The notes: a model not told the origin generated them from the letters alone. A stretch of DNA of 64,000 nucleotides from G963676795 sp963677215 (GCA_963677215.1 OY781919.1:682001-746000), one strand, 5' to 3'. Counted from the stretch's first letter, positions 42,478 to 52,384 are shown. Numbers and translations: made by a program.

Positions 42478-45258
42478 ATGGATTATAAAGAGACCCTCAA
42501 TCTGCCTGAAACAGATTTTCCGATGCGTGCAAACCTTCCCAACCGTGAGCCAGAAATCCTGGCCCAGTGGGACAAGCTCGGACTCAACGATAAACTGGAA
42601 GAAGCCAACAAAGGTGAAAAGAGCTTCATCCTTCACGACGGCCCTCCTTACGCCAACGGCCACATTCACATGGGGCACGCACTCAACAAGGTGCTCAAGG
42701 ACGTCATTATCAAGAGCCGCCGCATGCAGGGGTTCTACTCTCCCTATGTTCCGGGTTGGGACTGCCACGGCCTGCCGATCGAACTGATGGTAGACAAAAA
42801 ACTGGGTAAGAAGAAGCGCGAAATGAGCAAGGCCGACTTCCGCCGCGAGTGCCGCGAATACGCCAAGGTCTGGATCCAGACCCAGGCCGAGGAATTCCAG
42901 CGCCTGGGGATCTTCGGCAACTGGAAAGATCCGTACCTGACCATGAACTTCCGCTACGAAGCAGCCACCGCCCGGGAACTGGCCAAACTGGCCGAACGCG
43001 GTTCACTGTTCAAAGGGAAGAAGCCGATCCACTGGTGTTCATCCTGCGTCACCGCCCTAGCCGAGGCCGAGGTCGAGTACGATGACCATACCTCTCCGTC
43101 GATCTACGTCAAGTTCCCGTACACTGACGAACTTCCGGCTGAACTGAGCGGCCTGGCTGACAAGCCGCTGTTCTTCGTCATCTGGACCACGACACCATGG
43201 ACGATTCCGGCTAACCTGGGGATCTCCCTCAACCCGGAACTGGAGTACGTCGCCGTCGATACCGGCAGTGAACGTCTGGTCATGGCTGCCGGCCTTGCCG
43301 AAAAGGTCATCCAGACCCTCTCCCTGGAGAATACCGCAGTAAGCGAACCGTTCAGCGCCGAACTGTTCGACAACAAAAACTGCCGGCACCCATTTTATGA
43401 GCGCAACTCGCTGATCATGCTCGGCGATCACGTCACCCTGGAAGCCGGTACCGGCTGCGTTCACACCGCTCCGGGCCATGGTCAGGATGACTACCTGATC
43501 GGCCTCAAGTACGGTCTCGACATCTATAACCCGGTTGACGATTACGGCCGTTATCGCCAGGACCTGGAGCTGTTCGGCGGCCTCAAGCTGGCCGAAGCCA
43601 ACCCGGCAGTCATCGAAAAACTGACCGAGGTCGGTGCCCTGCTCAAAGCGAGCGACATCAGCCACAGCTACCCGCACTGCTGGCGCTGCAAGAAGCCGGT
43701 CATCTTCCGTGCCACCGAGCAGTGGTTCATCAGCATGGACAACAACGACCTGCGCGGCAAAGCCCTGGCCGAGATCGACAAGGTTCAGTGGGTTCCAGCC
43801 TGGGGTCACGACCGCATCTACAACATGGTCGAAGGCCGCCCGGACTGGTGTATCAGCCGTCAGCGCAGCTGGGGTGTGCCGATCACCATCGTCTACTGTG
43901 AGAAGTGTGGCGAAGCCCTGGCCGACGGCAAGGTGATGCACCACATCGCCGATCAGTTCATGGCAGAAGGGAGCGACGTCTGGTTCGAAAAAGAGGCCAG
44001 CGAACTGCTGCCAGCCGGAACCAGCTGTCCGTCCTGTGGTCACGATAAGTTCACCAAGGAGACCGACATCCTCGATGTCTGGTTCGACTCCGGGGTCTCC
44101 CATGCCGCTGTTCTTGAAGAGCGCGATGAACTCAACAGTCCGGCCGACATGTACCTGGAAGGCTCCGACCAGCATCGCGGCTGGTTCCACTCGAGCCTAC
44201 TCGAATCGGTCGGCACCCGCGACCGCGCACCCTACAAATCTGTTCTGACTCACGGTTTTGTCCTCGATAAAGACGGCCGCCCGATGTCGAAATCTCTGGG
44301 CAACGTCATCGCACCTGAGGAAATCATCAAGAAGTACGGTGCCGAGATTCTGCGCCTCTGGGTTGCGGCGACCGACTACCGTGACGACATCAAGCTGGGC
44401 AATGAAACCCTGCAGCGCCTCTCCGATGCATACCGGCGGATCCGCAATACCGCGCGCTACCTGCTCGGCAACCTGGCTGGCTTTGATCCGGCAACTGACA
44501 TGGTTGGCGATGATGAGCTTCTCGAGCTCGACCGCTGGGCCCTGTCGCGCCTGGCCCGTCTGATCCAGCGCGTGCAGACCGCTTACGACAAGTACGAGTT
44601 CCATGTCTTCTATCACGCGGTGCATAACTTCTGCGCGATCGACTTGAGCGCCTTCTATCTCGATATCCTCAAGGACCGTCTCTATACCAGTCCGAAGTCG
44701 AGTATCGCCTACAAAAGCGCCCGGACCACCCTCTACCGCATCGCCGATGCTCTGACCCGCCTGATCGCTCCGGTCCTGAGCTTCACCGCTGATGAAATCT
44801 GGCAGCTGCTGCCAGGCGAACGTGAGACAAGTGTCCACTTGGCCGCTTTTCCGGCCACAATCAGCAGTTACCTGAACGACGAGCTGGAAGCCCGCTATGA
44901 GAAACTTCAGAAGCTTCGCTCCGAAGTCTCCAAACAGCTGGAAAACGCCCGTGCCGCCAAGCAGATCGGCCAGTCGCTGGAAGCCAAAGTCCTGATTGAT
45001 GCCCCGGAAAGCTATCACCAGCTGCTCAAAGAGTACAAGGAACTGCTGCCAACCTACTTCATCGTCTCCCAGGTTGAACTGACCGATCAGATTCCGGCGC
45101 CACAGGCCGGTGAGCAGATCGAAGGGCTGAAGCTACAGGTCCTGGACGCCGAAGGCGAGAAGTGCGAACGCTGCTGGAACTACGCCACCAGCGTCGGCGA
45201 GAGTAGCGAGCATCCAAGTATCTGCAGCCGCTGTGCCGCTGCTTTGATTGCCGAGTAA
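42478..45258 (+). CDS. ileS: Isoleucyl-tRNA synthetase
   Basis: 926 residues, a bacterial type-1 IleRS. The HIGH-like motif is PYANGHIHMGH (about 57-67), and the KMSKS region reads GRPMSKSLGNVI (about 600-611; Pro replaces the first Lys, still MSKS). The editing domain lies between (GTGCVHTAPGHGQDDY). The C-terminal zinc site is CERCWNY with CSRCAAAL. It attaches isoleucine to tRNA. AGTGGAGAAG lies before the ATG. It is followed by lspA two bases after the stop, a common pairing. Confidence 0.97.
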   Translation: MDYKETLNLPETDFPMRANLPNREPEILAQWDKLGLNDKLEEANKGEKSFILHDGPPYANGHIHMGHALNKVLKDVIIKSRRMQGFYSPYVPGWDCHGLPIELMVDKKLGKKKREMSKADFRRECREYAKVWIQTQAEEFQRLGIFGNWKDPYLTMNFRYEAATARELAKLAERGSLFKGKKPIHWCSSCVTALAEAEVEYDDHTSPSIYVKFPYTDELPAELSGLADKPLFFVIWTTTPWTIPANLGISLNPELEYVAVDTGSERLVMAAGLAEKVIQTLSLENTAVSEPFSAELFDNKNCRHPFYERNSLIMLGDHVTLEAGTGCVHTAPGHGQDDYLIGLKYGLDIYNPVDDYGRYRQDLELFGGLKLAEANPAVIEKLTEVGALLKASDISHSYPHCWRCKKPVIFRATEQWFISMDNNDLRGKALAEIDKVQWVPAWGHDRIYNMVEGRPDWCISRQRSWGVPITIVYCEKCGEALADGKVMHHIADQFMAEGSDVWFEKEASELLPAGTSCPSCGHDKFTKETDILDVWFDSGVSHAAVLEERDELNSPADMYLEGSDQHRGWFHSSLLESVGTRDRAPYKSVLTHGFVLDKDGRPMSKSLGNVIAPEEIIKKYGAEILRLWVAATDYRDDIKLGNETLQRLSDAYRRIRNTARYLLGNLAGFDPATDMVGDDELLELDRWALSRLARLIQRVQTAYDKYEFHVFYHAVHNFCAIDLSAFYLDILKDRLYTSPKSSIAYKSARTTLYRIADALTRLIAPVLSFTADEIWQLLPGERETSVHLAAFPATISSYLNDELEARYEKLQKLRSEVSKQLENARAAKQIGQSLEAKVLIDAPESYHQLLKEYKELLPTYFIVSQVELTDQIPAPQAGEQIEGLKLQVLDAEGEKCERCWNYATSVGESSEHPSICSRCAAALIAE

Positions 45259-45259
45259 G

Positions 45260-45754
45260 ATGAGAAAGTATCAGATTTTTGCTCTGACAGCTACGGTCGC
45301 CCTGATCCTTGACCAGGCGAGCAAGATCTATATCGACAGCCACTTCCTTATCGGCGAATCGAAAAAGGTGATTTCTCACTTTTTTCACATCACCTACGTC
45401 CGCAACCCCGGTGCTGCTTTCGGCATGCTCGCCGACAGCAGCATCAGGGTGCCTTTTTTCCTGAGCGTCTCGGCCATCGCCTCGTTACTGATCCTCTGGT
45501 ACCTGAGCCGCCTGGACAATAGTAAATACTGCCAGCACCTAGGGCTGGGCCTGATCTTCAGCGGAGCCATCGGCAACCTGATCGACCGGGCACGCCTGGG
45601 CGAGGTCATCGACTTCCTCTACGTTCACTGGTACGACCATTACTGGCCGGCCTTCAACATCGCCGACAGTGCCATCTGCAGCGGAGTTGTAGTCATGCTG
45701 GTCTGCAGCTGGCTGGATGAGAAGAAAAAAGCTGCCGGCTCCCTCGAACTCTAA
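45260..45754 (+). CDS. lspA: Lipoprotein signal peptidase (signal peptidase II)
   Basis: 164 residues from ATG 45260, one base after the ileS stop codon. Four membrane helices are visible. The catalytic Asp pair appears in GNLIDRARLGEVIDFL and in FNIADSAICSG, the two conserved motifs of LspA. It cleaves the signal peptide of lipoproteins after lipid attachment, in the inner membrane. Strong terminator follows, so ileS-lspA form a two-gene operon. Confidence 0.95.
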   Translation: MRKYQIFALTATVALILDQASKIYIDSHFLIGESKKVISHFFHITYVRNPGAAFGMLADSSIRVPFFLSVSAIASLLILWYLSRLDNSKYCQHLGLGLIFSGAIGNLIDRARLGEVIDFLYVHWYDHYWPAFNIADSAICSGVVVMLVCSWLDEKKKAAGSLEL

Positions 45755-45787
45755 AAAAGGGGAAAATTGCTTCAACTGATTTCCATC

Positions 45788-45812
45788 AAAACTCCGCTAT
45801 CCGGAGTTTTTT
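45788..45812 (+). terminator. Terminator after lspA
   Basis: AAAACTCCG (45788-45796) pairs with CGGAGTTTT (45802-45810) and is followed by TT. Confidence 0.85.
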
Positions 45813-45819
45813 CGGTTTT

Positions 45820-45847
45820 CCCGTTGATGAGCAAGCTCATCAACGGG
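45820..45847. repeat. Perfect 13-bp inverted repeat downstream of the lspA terminator
   Basis: CCCGTTGATGAGC (45820-45832) and GCTCATCAACGGG (45835-45847) meet around AA. It lies in the 267-bp gap 45755-46021 between lspA and rnd, which otherwise has no gene. A weak AAGTCC/GGACTT hairpin (45992-46010) may end the rnd message. Confidence 0.75.
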
Positions 45848-46021
45848 GCGCTAAGCATTTTTCTGATGTGTTGATACGCAGAAACACAGGTTGGTGACAG
45901 ACGTATTAAAAGGGCTTTTTTTCATCCTTTTGAAGCCCGGGTCAAAAGGCTGTCGCCTGCCGGTGCGAGAACCTGCGGTTGTGATTTTCGGAAGTCCACT
46001 AATGGGACTTGAAACAGTCGG

Positions 46022-47140
46022 CTAAAGAGCAGCCAGAATCCCCGCCCCCAGCTCCTTACGCTGCCAGCGTTTCAACAGTTCCAGCTTCTCAAGATCGGCT
46101 GCAGTCTTCGGCTGCAGTTTGGCAATCTCTTCCAGCGCCGCATTATTGATCAGCACTCCGGGATCAAGCTCATAACCGGCCGCAGCGTTCCTGCGCCACT
46201 CCTTGAGAACCTTGACCCGCTCATCCAGGGCGGGATCCTTCTCCGGTCTTCTGGTCCGCGGAAAAACCGGCAACCTGTCGTCCGGAAGGTCAAGTGCCTC
46301 GCCTACGGCAAAGAGGATTTTCCCGGCATAGCGGTCAAGCAATTTGGGCGGCAGTCCGTCAAGCCCTTCGAGCTGGTTGCGTCCTCTCGGCATGATCTGG
46401 GCGATCTCCAGCAGCGGCTTATTGCCGATCACCTTATAGACCGGCCGATCGCGGCGCTGAGCTTCCCCATCACGCCACCGCAGCAGTCTTTCCAGCACGG
46501 CCAACTGGCGCGGCTTGAGCGTCCCGGCGCCTTTGAAACGCAAGAATTCCGGCCCTTCATGTACGGCGAAGCGGACCTGTTCAAGCAGAGAGAACTCTTC
46601 CTGCACCCACTCCAGTCGTCCCTTTTCGATCAGCCTCTCTTCGAGCATAGTCGCCAACTGATGCAGATAACGGGTATCTTCGGCCGCGTAGCGAATCATC
46701 CCCTCAGGCAACGGACGCATCGACCAGTCGGCGCGCTGAAATTTCTTATCCAGCTCAACACCATAATACTTACGCAGCACATCAGCCAGCCCGAAACGCT
46801 CCTCGCCAAGGAACTGACAGGAGATCATGGTGTCGAACAAACCATTGATCTGCACATCGAAATCACGGGCCAGACAACGGATATCGTAATCGGCGGCATG
46901 GAAGATCTTGCGGATCGCCGCATTGGCAAGAATTGCCTTCAACGGGCTCAGGTCAGCTTCAGCCAGAGGATCAATCAGGACCGTTTCATCAGGTGTGGAA
47001 AACTGCAGCAGACAGACCTTGTCCTGGTAGTTATGCATCGAATCAGCTTCGAGATCGACAGCGATGATCGGAAATTGACGCAGCCTTTCGGCAAACTCAG
47101 CGACCTCGTCAGAGGTCAGCAAAATCGGGGGTAAAGACAT
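46022..47140 (-). CDS. rnd: Ribonuclease D
   Basis: 372 residues, normal RNase D length. The DEDD exonuclease motifs are visible: IIAVDLEADSMHNYQDKVCLLQFS with Asp and Glu, ADYDIRCLARDFD, and Tyr/Asp in RYAAEDTRYLHQLA. An HRDC domain follows (about 215-290: VLERLLRWRDGEAQRRDRPVYKV). It trims 3' ends of tRNA precursors and other RNAs. It is the last gene of a leftward run behind mutY, with a short gap of 13 bp, so it is probably cotranscribed. Confidence 0.93.
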   Translation of the reverse strand: MSLPPILLTSDEVAEFAERLRQFPIIAVDLEADSMHNYQDKVCLLQFSTPDETVLIDPLAEADLSPLKAILANAAIRKIFHAADYDIRCLARDFDVQINGLFDTMISCQFLGEERFGLADVLRKYYGVELDKKFQRADWSMRPLPEGMIRYAAEDTRYLHQLATMLEERLIEKGRLEWVQEEFSLLEQVRFAVHEGPEFLRFKGAGTLKPRQLAVLERLLRWRDGEAQRRDRPVYKVIGNKPLLEIAQIMPRGRNQLEGLDGLPPKLLDRYAGKILFAVGEALDLPDDRLPVFPRTRRPEKDPALDERVKVLKEWRRNAAAGYELDPGVLINNAALEEIAKLQPKTAADLEKLELLKRWQRKELGAGILAAL

Positions 47141-47153
47141 CGGATTTCAACCT

Positions 47154-48212
47154 TCATTGGATATGGGGAAGAATTTTTTTATGGGCGCCGTGCAGGGCCA
47201 GCTCCAGGAGCTCGTCCAGGTCAAGCCAGCGGCTGTCATTCTCACCAACCCTAGTCCCTACCCCTTCGATGCGATAGGCACTGACCTGCAGGCGAAAATG
47301 ACTGTAAACATGTTCGATCTCGGCGACAGCCAGAGCCTCTCCAACCAAACCCAGTTCGGCCTTCAGCCAGCCTAGCTTCTGCTCGGCTGACTCACCGTCT
47401 TCGAGACTGTAGCCGGGGAATTCCCAGAGTCCGCCGAGAAAACCGTTGAGCGTCCTGCGCTGAACCAGAAAGCGCCCCTGGTTCTCGATCAGCAAAGCGA
47501 GTTCACGGCGCAGCGGAATCTTTTTTCCCGGCGTTTTGAGCGGCAGCTGATCGGTCAGCTCAAGCTCCAGAGCCCGACACAGAGCAGCAACCGGGCAGTT
47601 TTCGCAATCGGGGCTGCGCGGAGTGCAGACCGTCGCTCCGAGGTCCATAATCGCCTGGGTATAATCGTGAACCTGCTGCTCTGGAGTCAGCTGTTCGGCC
47701 CAATCCCACAACAGCTTTTCCGCAGCTGTTGTGCGTGGCGGTTGCTGCAGCGCCATAACCCGACAGAGGACCCGGCGCACATTACCATCTAGGATCGCCG
47801 CACGCCGGTCAAAGGCCAGCGCCGAGAGGGCACCGGCGGTCGACCGACCGATCCCCGGCAGCTGCTGTAGCGCTGCGACCGATTGCGGAAATAAACCACC
47901 AAAGTCATTGACGACCTTTCGGGCCGTGGCGTGCAGATTGCGGGCCCGCGAATAGTAGCCCAGTCCGGCCCACTGTTCGACCACCTCTTCGGTTGTCGCT
48001 TGCGCCAGGTCAGCAACTGTCGGCCAGCGCTCGGTGAAACGCTTAAAATAATCGATGACTGCTGCAACCGTAGTCTGCTGGAGCATGATCTCGGCCAGCC
48101 AGATCCGGTACGCATCGCGGCTGTTACGCCAGGGCAGAGTGCGCCCCCGCTCGGCATACCAGCCGAGCAGGGCAGCGGAAAACTGCTCCGGTGCAAAATG
48201 CAGATCAGCCAA
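47154..48212 (-). CDS. mutY: A/G-specific adenine glycosylase
   Basis: 352 residues. Landmarks: LPWRNSRDAYRIWLAEIMLQQTTV with the catalytic Glu, HhH motif LPGIGRSTAGALSALAFDRR (the Ser of MutY instead of Lys), catalytic Asp in AILDGNVRRVLCR, and Fe-S cysteines CTPRSPDCENCPVAALC. The C-terminal NUDIX-like domain (about 235-345) recognises 8-oxoguanine. It removes A opposite 8-oxoG. The start is a TTG overlapping the hisC stop by eight bases, with GGCGGAAA just before it. Confidence 0.95.
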   Translation of the reverse strand: MADLHFAPEQFSAALLGWYAERGRTLPWRNSRDAYRIWLAEIMLQQTTVAAVIDYFKRFTERWPTVADLAQATTEEVVEQWAGLGYYSRARNLHATARKVVNDFGGLFPQSVAALQQLPGIGRSTAGALSALAFDRRAAILDGNVRRVLCRVMALQQPPRTTAAEKLLWDWAEQLTPEQQVHDYTQAIMDLGATVCTPRSPDCENCPVAALCRALELELTDQLPLKTPGKKIPLRRELALLIENQGRFLVQRRTLNGFLGGLWEFPGYSLEDGESAEQKLGWLKAELGLVGEALAVAEIEHVYSHFRLQVSAYRIEGVGTRVGENDSRWLDLDELLELALHGAHKKILPHIQ

Positions 48213-49254
48213 TTTCCGCCAGCGCTGCGAAGGTCGCTTCCATCTCTTCGCGGGTGCCGATGGTGATTCTCAGGCCATGTTTGAGCACCGGATCGGAGAA
48301 ATAACGCACCAGAATCTTACGTTCATAGAGAGCATCATAAACCCGCTTGCCATCTCTATCCGGAGGTACGGCAAAGACAAAATTGGCGTGTGACGGCTCG
48401 ATCTGGTAGCCGACCTTGCGTAGTTCGGTACTAAACCACTCACGGGTTGCCCGCACAATCTTGACCGTCGACTGCAAATAGGCCTGATCTTTCAGAGCGG
48501 CACTGGCGGCAACGAGGGCAAGACGATCAAGGTGATAGTGGTCACGGATCTTGTCAAGTGCAGCAATCACTCCAGGACGGGCAATCGCCAGGCCTAAACG
48601 CATGCCAGCCAGAGCATAGCTCTTGGAGAAGGTGCGGGTGACAATGACATTCTCAAAGCGCTTGACCAGTTCCATCGCCGTGCCATCGGCAAAATCGACA
48701 TAGGCCTCGTCGACCACCAAGGCACCGCTGCAGCGCTGGGCCAGTTCGGCAATATATTCGTTGTCAAAATGAAAACCGAGCGGTGCGTTAGGGCTGGTCA
48801 GGAAAAAGATCTTCCCCTCGTAGCGCTCCGGGAAATCGGCAATCCTGCGATCTTCTGTCAGGCCGAAGGTCCTGATCCTGGCCCCCTGGATCTCCGCTAG
48901 AGTCGCATAGTAGGAGTAAGACGGGTGGACATAGGCCACCTCTTCCCCTTCACCGGCAAAGGCGCGGATCAGGTTGTTAAGCAGTTCATCGGAGCCGTTG
49001 GCAGTGATCACCCAAGATGGATCAAAACCGTAAAGCTCGGCGGCAATCCGGCGGGTCTCCTTGCTCTGGGCATCCGGATATTTACGCAGGTTGGCTCCGG
49101 CATTGGCCAATTCCACCACAATCGCTTCAGCAACCTTGGGCGATGGAGGATACGGGTTTTCATTGGTGTTGAGCTTGATCCAACCTTCGCCTTGCGGCTG
49201 AAATCCAGGAACATAGCCGGCCATCTCGGCAATATTTTTACGTAACGGGAGCAT
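48205..49254 (-). CDS. hisC: Histidinol-phosphate aminotransferase
   Basis: 349 residues from ATG 49254, with AGAGGATC upstream; a longer frame to 49329 lacks a site. Class-I/II PLP aminotransferase: KLNTNENPYPPSPKV near the start, NGSDELLNNLIRAF, the aldimine Lys in VTRTFSKSYALAGMRLG, and GLRITIGTREEM at the end. It makes histidinol phosphate in histidine synthesis; HisC can also act on aromatic amino acids. It lies within the mqn-mutY-rnd gene run, with no other his gene in the window. Confidence 0.93.
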   Translation of the reverse strand: MLPLRKNIAEMAGYVPGFQPQGEGWIKLNTNENPYPPSPKVAEAIVVELANAGANLRKYPDAQSKETRRIAAELYGFDPSWVITANGSDELLNNLIRAFAGEGEEVAYVHPSYSYYATLAEIQGARIRTFGLTEDRRIADFPERYEGKIFFLTSPNAPLGFHFDNEYIAELAQRCSGALVVDEAYVDFADGTAMELVKRFENVIVTRTFSKSYALAGMRLGLAIARPGVIAALDKIRDHYHLDRLALVAASAALKDQAYLQSTVKIVRATREWFSTELRKVGYQIEPSHANFVFAVPPDRDGKRVYDALYERKILVRYFSDPVLKHGLRITIGTREEMEATFAALAEIG

Positions 49255-49332
49255 AGCGATCCTCTTGTTTATCTCAAGCAGTACCTCCCTCGATCCCCCT
49301 ATATAAACCAGGGGGGAGGGGAGAAGCATATT

Positions 49333-50397
49333 CTAATATTCCTGCAGAATCCGGTATTCGGTTGTCCGTCTCACCGGGGTAAAACCTGCGCCGCGAATCA
49401 TCTCAACCAGTTCCTCCTGGGAGATGCGGAACGACACCCCGGCAGCAGCAACAACATTCTCTTCAAGCATGGTGCCGCCCAGATCATTGGCGCCAAAGAA
49501 CAGCGCTACCTGCCCGAGCCGCGCCCCCTGCGTCACCCAGCTGCCCTGAATGTTGTCGACATTATCGAGAACAATCCGCGATAAAGCCAGCACTTTCAGA
49601 TACTCGATACCGCTGGCCGTCTCACCGCCCAGTTCGGTGTTATCCGGCTGAAAGGTCCAGGGAATGAAGGCGGTGAAGCCGCCGGTGCGCGCTTGTATCT
49701 CGCGGATACGGAACAGGTGCTCGACGATGTCTGCAGATTTTTCCCTGCTACCGAACATCATCGTCGCCGTGGTGCGCATCCCTAGGCCATGCGCCTCTTC
49801 CATCACCGCAGCCCACTGCTTCCAGCCGATCTTGTTCGGCGAGATCTCCTGGCGCACCTCATCGACCAACACCTCCGCGCCACCACCGGGAACCGATGCC
49901 AGGCCGGCCCGCTGCAGACGCTTGAGACATTCCGGCATACTCAAGCCGGAGAGCCTGGCGATGTGGGTCACCTCGGCCGGCGACAGGGAGTGGATCTGGA
50001 CCTGCGGGAAACGCTGGCGCAACTGGTGGAACAGCTCTTCAAACCAGTCGATCTGCAAGGACGGGTGCAAGCCCCCCTGCATCAGCAGTTGGGTGCCGTC
50101 ATGATCGACCAGCTCCTGTACCTTAGCGAAGATCTGCTCATAACTGAGCAGATAGGCGTCCGAATCCCCCTCGTTTCGATAGAAGGCACAGAACTTACAC
50201 TTCGACTCGCAGAGGTTCGAATAATTGACGTTCCGATCGACGACGAAGGTCACCCGTCCCTCGGGGTGCTTGGCTTTGCGGATCGCATCGGCCAATTTGC
50301 CAACACTGATCAGATCCGCCTCGTCCAGCAGCCAGAGTGCTTCAGCCCGGTCGATAGGTTTTCCATTGTTCAGTTTTTCCTGGATAGCCACCAGCAT
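49333..50397 (-). CDS. mqnC: Cyclic dehypoxanthinyl futalosine synthase
   Basis: 354 residues. The radical SAM cluster is NLCESKCKFCAF (C-x3-C-x2-C). The family signatures VNYSNLCESKC, QGGLHPSLQIDWFEE, IHSLSPAEVTHIA and GLASVPGGGAEVLV separate MqnC from MqnE. It closes the ring of dehypoxanthine futalosine in menaquinone synthesis. The start is two bases after the mqnE stop. MqnA, MqnB and MqnD are not in the window. Confidence 0.95.
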   Translation of the reverse strand: MLVAIQEKLNNGKPIDRAEALWLLDEADLISVGKLADAIRKAKHPEGRVTFVVDRNVNYSNLCESKCKFCAFYRNEGDSDAYLLSYEQIFAKVQELVDHDGTQLLMQGGLHPSLQIDWFEELFHQLRQRFPQVQIHSLSPAEVTHIARLSGLSMPECLKRLQRAGLASVPGGGAEVLVDEVRQEISPNKIGWKQWAAVMEEAHGLGMRTTATMMFGSREKSADIVEHLFRIREIQARTGGFTAFIPWTFQPDNTELGGETASGIEYLKVLALSRIVLDNVDNIQGSWVTQGARLGQVALFFGANDLGGTMLEENVVAAAGVSFRISQEELVEMIRGAGFTPVRRTTEYRILQEY

Positions 50398-50399
50398 GA

Positions 50400-51479
50400 T
50401 CAGTAGACCTTACGTTCATTGTAAAGGGTATCGCGTTCAACCGGGATTTTACCCGCCTTGCGGATCATGGCGATCAGCCGCTCCATGCTTAAGACCTGGG
50501 GCGAGTCGGCCCCGGCATCATGACCGATCTGCTCTTCGATGACGGTGCCGTCAAGATCGTTGACCCCGAAGCAGAGCGCCACCTGGGCAATTTTCAGGCC
50601 GAGCATGATCCAGTAGGCCTTGATGTGCTGAAAATTATCCAGGTAGATGCGGGCGATCGCCAGGGTCTTGAGGGCGTCAACGCCACTCACTCCCTTGGCA
50701 CCTGGAACCCGAGTGTTATCCGGCTGGAAGGCCAGTGGAATAAAGGCCTGAAAACCACAGGTACGATCCTGAAGTTCACGCAGCAGACGCATATGCTCGA
50801 CCCGGTCGGCATAGTCTTCAAGGTGACCGAACAGCATGGTCGCGTTGGTCTTGAGGCCGTGATTGTGAACCTCTTCGGTGATCTCCAGCCAACGGCGCCC
50901 AGAGATCTTCTCCGGACAGATCTTGTCACGGACCTCCTGGCCGAGGATCTCAGCGCCGCCACCCGGCATCGATCCCAGGCCGGCGGCTTGCAGTTCGCTG
51001 ATGACTTCGGCAACACTCTTTCCACTGATCCGGCTGAAGTAATCGATCTCTACCGCGGTAAAGGCCTTGATATGCAGTTCCGGAGACACAGTTTTGATGA
51101 TCTTCAGCATGTCGAGATAGAACTCGAAGGGCAGCTCCGGGTGCAGCCCGCCAACAGAATGAATCTCGGTTGCTCCTGCGGCAAGCGCTTCTCGGGCCTT
51201 GTCACGGATCTGCGCCAGGGCCAGGGTATAACCGCCACTTTCCCCCTCGGCCTTGGAGAAGGCGCAAAACTTACACTGGTTGACACAGAGGTTAGTGTAG
51301 TTGATGTGGCGATTGACGTTGAAGAAGACCCTCTCGCCATTTTTACGCCGATTCACCTGCGCAGCCAGCTCTCCGATGCTGAGCAGATCATGCGACTGAA
51401 ACAGGGTCAGGGCATCAGCATCACTGATCCGTTCACCCCGCTCGATTTTTTCCGCAATAACCAATAATTCTCTGTCCAT
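50400..51479 (-). CDS. mqnE: Aminodeoxyfutalosine synthase
   Basis: 359 residues from ATG 51479, with AAAGG upstream; a TTG at 51500 would add seven residues. Radical SAM motif NLCVNQCKFCAF, then SVGGLHPELPFEFYLDMLKI and HIKAFTAVEIDYFSRISGKS, which match MqnE. It joins chorismate-derived enolpyruvyl benzoate to SAM, the first committed futalosine step here. It lies between mqnP and mqnC in a leftward operon. Confidence 0.95.
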   Translation of the reverse strand: MDRELLVIAEKIERGERISDADALTLFQSHDLLSIGELAAQVNRRKNGERVFFNVNRHINYTNLCVNQCKFCAFSKAEGESGGYTLALAQIRDKAREALAAGATEIHSVGGLHPELPFEFYLDMLKIIKTVSPELHIKAFTAVEIDYFSRISGKSVAEVISELQAAGLGSMPGGGAEILGQEVRDKICPEKISGRRWLEITEEVHNHGLKTNATMLFGHLEDYADRVEHMRLLRELQDRTCGFQAFIPLAFQPDNTRVPGAKGVSGVDALKTLAIARIYLDNFQHIKAYWIMLGLKIAQVALCFGVNDLDGTVIEEQIGHDAGADSPQVLSMERLIAMIRKAGKIPVERDTLYNERKVY

Positions 51480-51502
51480 TCTGAAACCTTTATCGCTCAA
51501 CT

Positions 51503-52384
51503 TCAGATCAGCGCATCGACCAGGGTGAAGATAAAGATCGCCACACTGATATAGCCGTTCATGTTGAAGAATGCCGCGTCAAGTTTTGACAGGTCATCGG
51601 CCTTGACCAAGCTGTGCTCGTAGAGCAGCAACAGTGCCACGACCACGACACCGGCGAAGTAGATCCAGCCCAGACCGCTGCCGGGCAGAACCAGCAACAT
51701 GAACAGCAGCATCAGGCCGTGAAAGATGCGCACCAGCTTTATCGCCTTGTGCTTGCCCAGTCGGGACGGAATCGAATGCAGCCCGTGATCCACGTCGAAA
51801 TCATAATCCTGAAGGGCATAGAAAATATCGAACCCGGCAACCCAGAACAGAACGGCCAGGGCCAGGGCAACAACCGACCAGCCGATATCGCCGCGCAACG
51901 CGATCCAGGCCCCGACCGGGGCAATCGCCAGACAGATCCCCAGAACGATGTGCGCATAATGGGTAAAACGTTTGCAGTAGGCATAGAGCACAAAGAGGAT
52001 GACGACCAAGGGGGCCAGCTTGAGGCAAAGCGGGTTGAGCATCCAGGCCGCCAGGAAAAACAGCGCCAGGGCGACAATAATAAAAAGCACCGCTTCCCAG
52101 TATTTAACCTGTCCGGCCGGAATGTGGCGATTCGCCGTACGTGGGTTTTCCGCGTCGATCTTGGCGTCGATCAGACGGTTGAGGCCCATCGCAGCGCTAC
52201 GGGCACCGACCATGGCGATGCAGATCCAGAACAACTGACCGATCCCGGGCAGCTTGCCACTGGCCAGAGAGGCGAGGATCACCCCCATCAGGGCAAAGGG
52301 GAAGGCAAAGATGGTGTGGGAAAACTTGATCATCTCAAGCAGGGTTTTGATCTTATCCAGAACCTGCTGTTTATTGATTGTCAT
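51503..52384 (-). CDS. mqnP: UbiA-type prenyltransferase of the futalosine menaquinone route
   Basis: 293 residues with about eight or nine membrane helices. The first Asp-rich motif is NRLIDAKIDAENPRT and the second YDFDVDHGLHSIPSRLG, both of the UbiA superfamily. Its position directly before mqnE and mqnC identifies it as the prenyltransferase that adds the isoprenoid tail in this pathway. AAAGGTTGTAGCTG precedes ATG. It is first gene of the operon mqnP-mqnE-mqnC-hisC-mutY-rnd and divergent from the YqaA-like gene. Confidence 0.9.
   Translation of the reverse strand: MTINKQQVLDKIKTLLEMIKFSHTIFAFPFALMGVILASLASGKLPGIGQLFWICIAMVGARSAAMGLNRLIDAKIDAENPRTANRHIPAGQVKYWEAVLFIIVALALFFLAAWMLNPLCLKLAPLVVILFVLYAYCKRFTHYAHIVLGICLAIAPVGAWIALRGDIGWSVVALALAVLFWVAGFDIFYALQDYDFDVDHGLHSIPSRLGKHKAIKLVRIFHGLMLLFMLLVLPGSGLGWIYFAGVVVVALLLLYEHSLVKADDLSKLDAAFFNMNGYISVAIFIFTLVDALI

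Noticed and set aside
45841..46021. tRNA or small RNA gene between lspA and rnd
   Set aside because: No cloverleaf can be drawn and no promoter is clear; only hairpins were seen.
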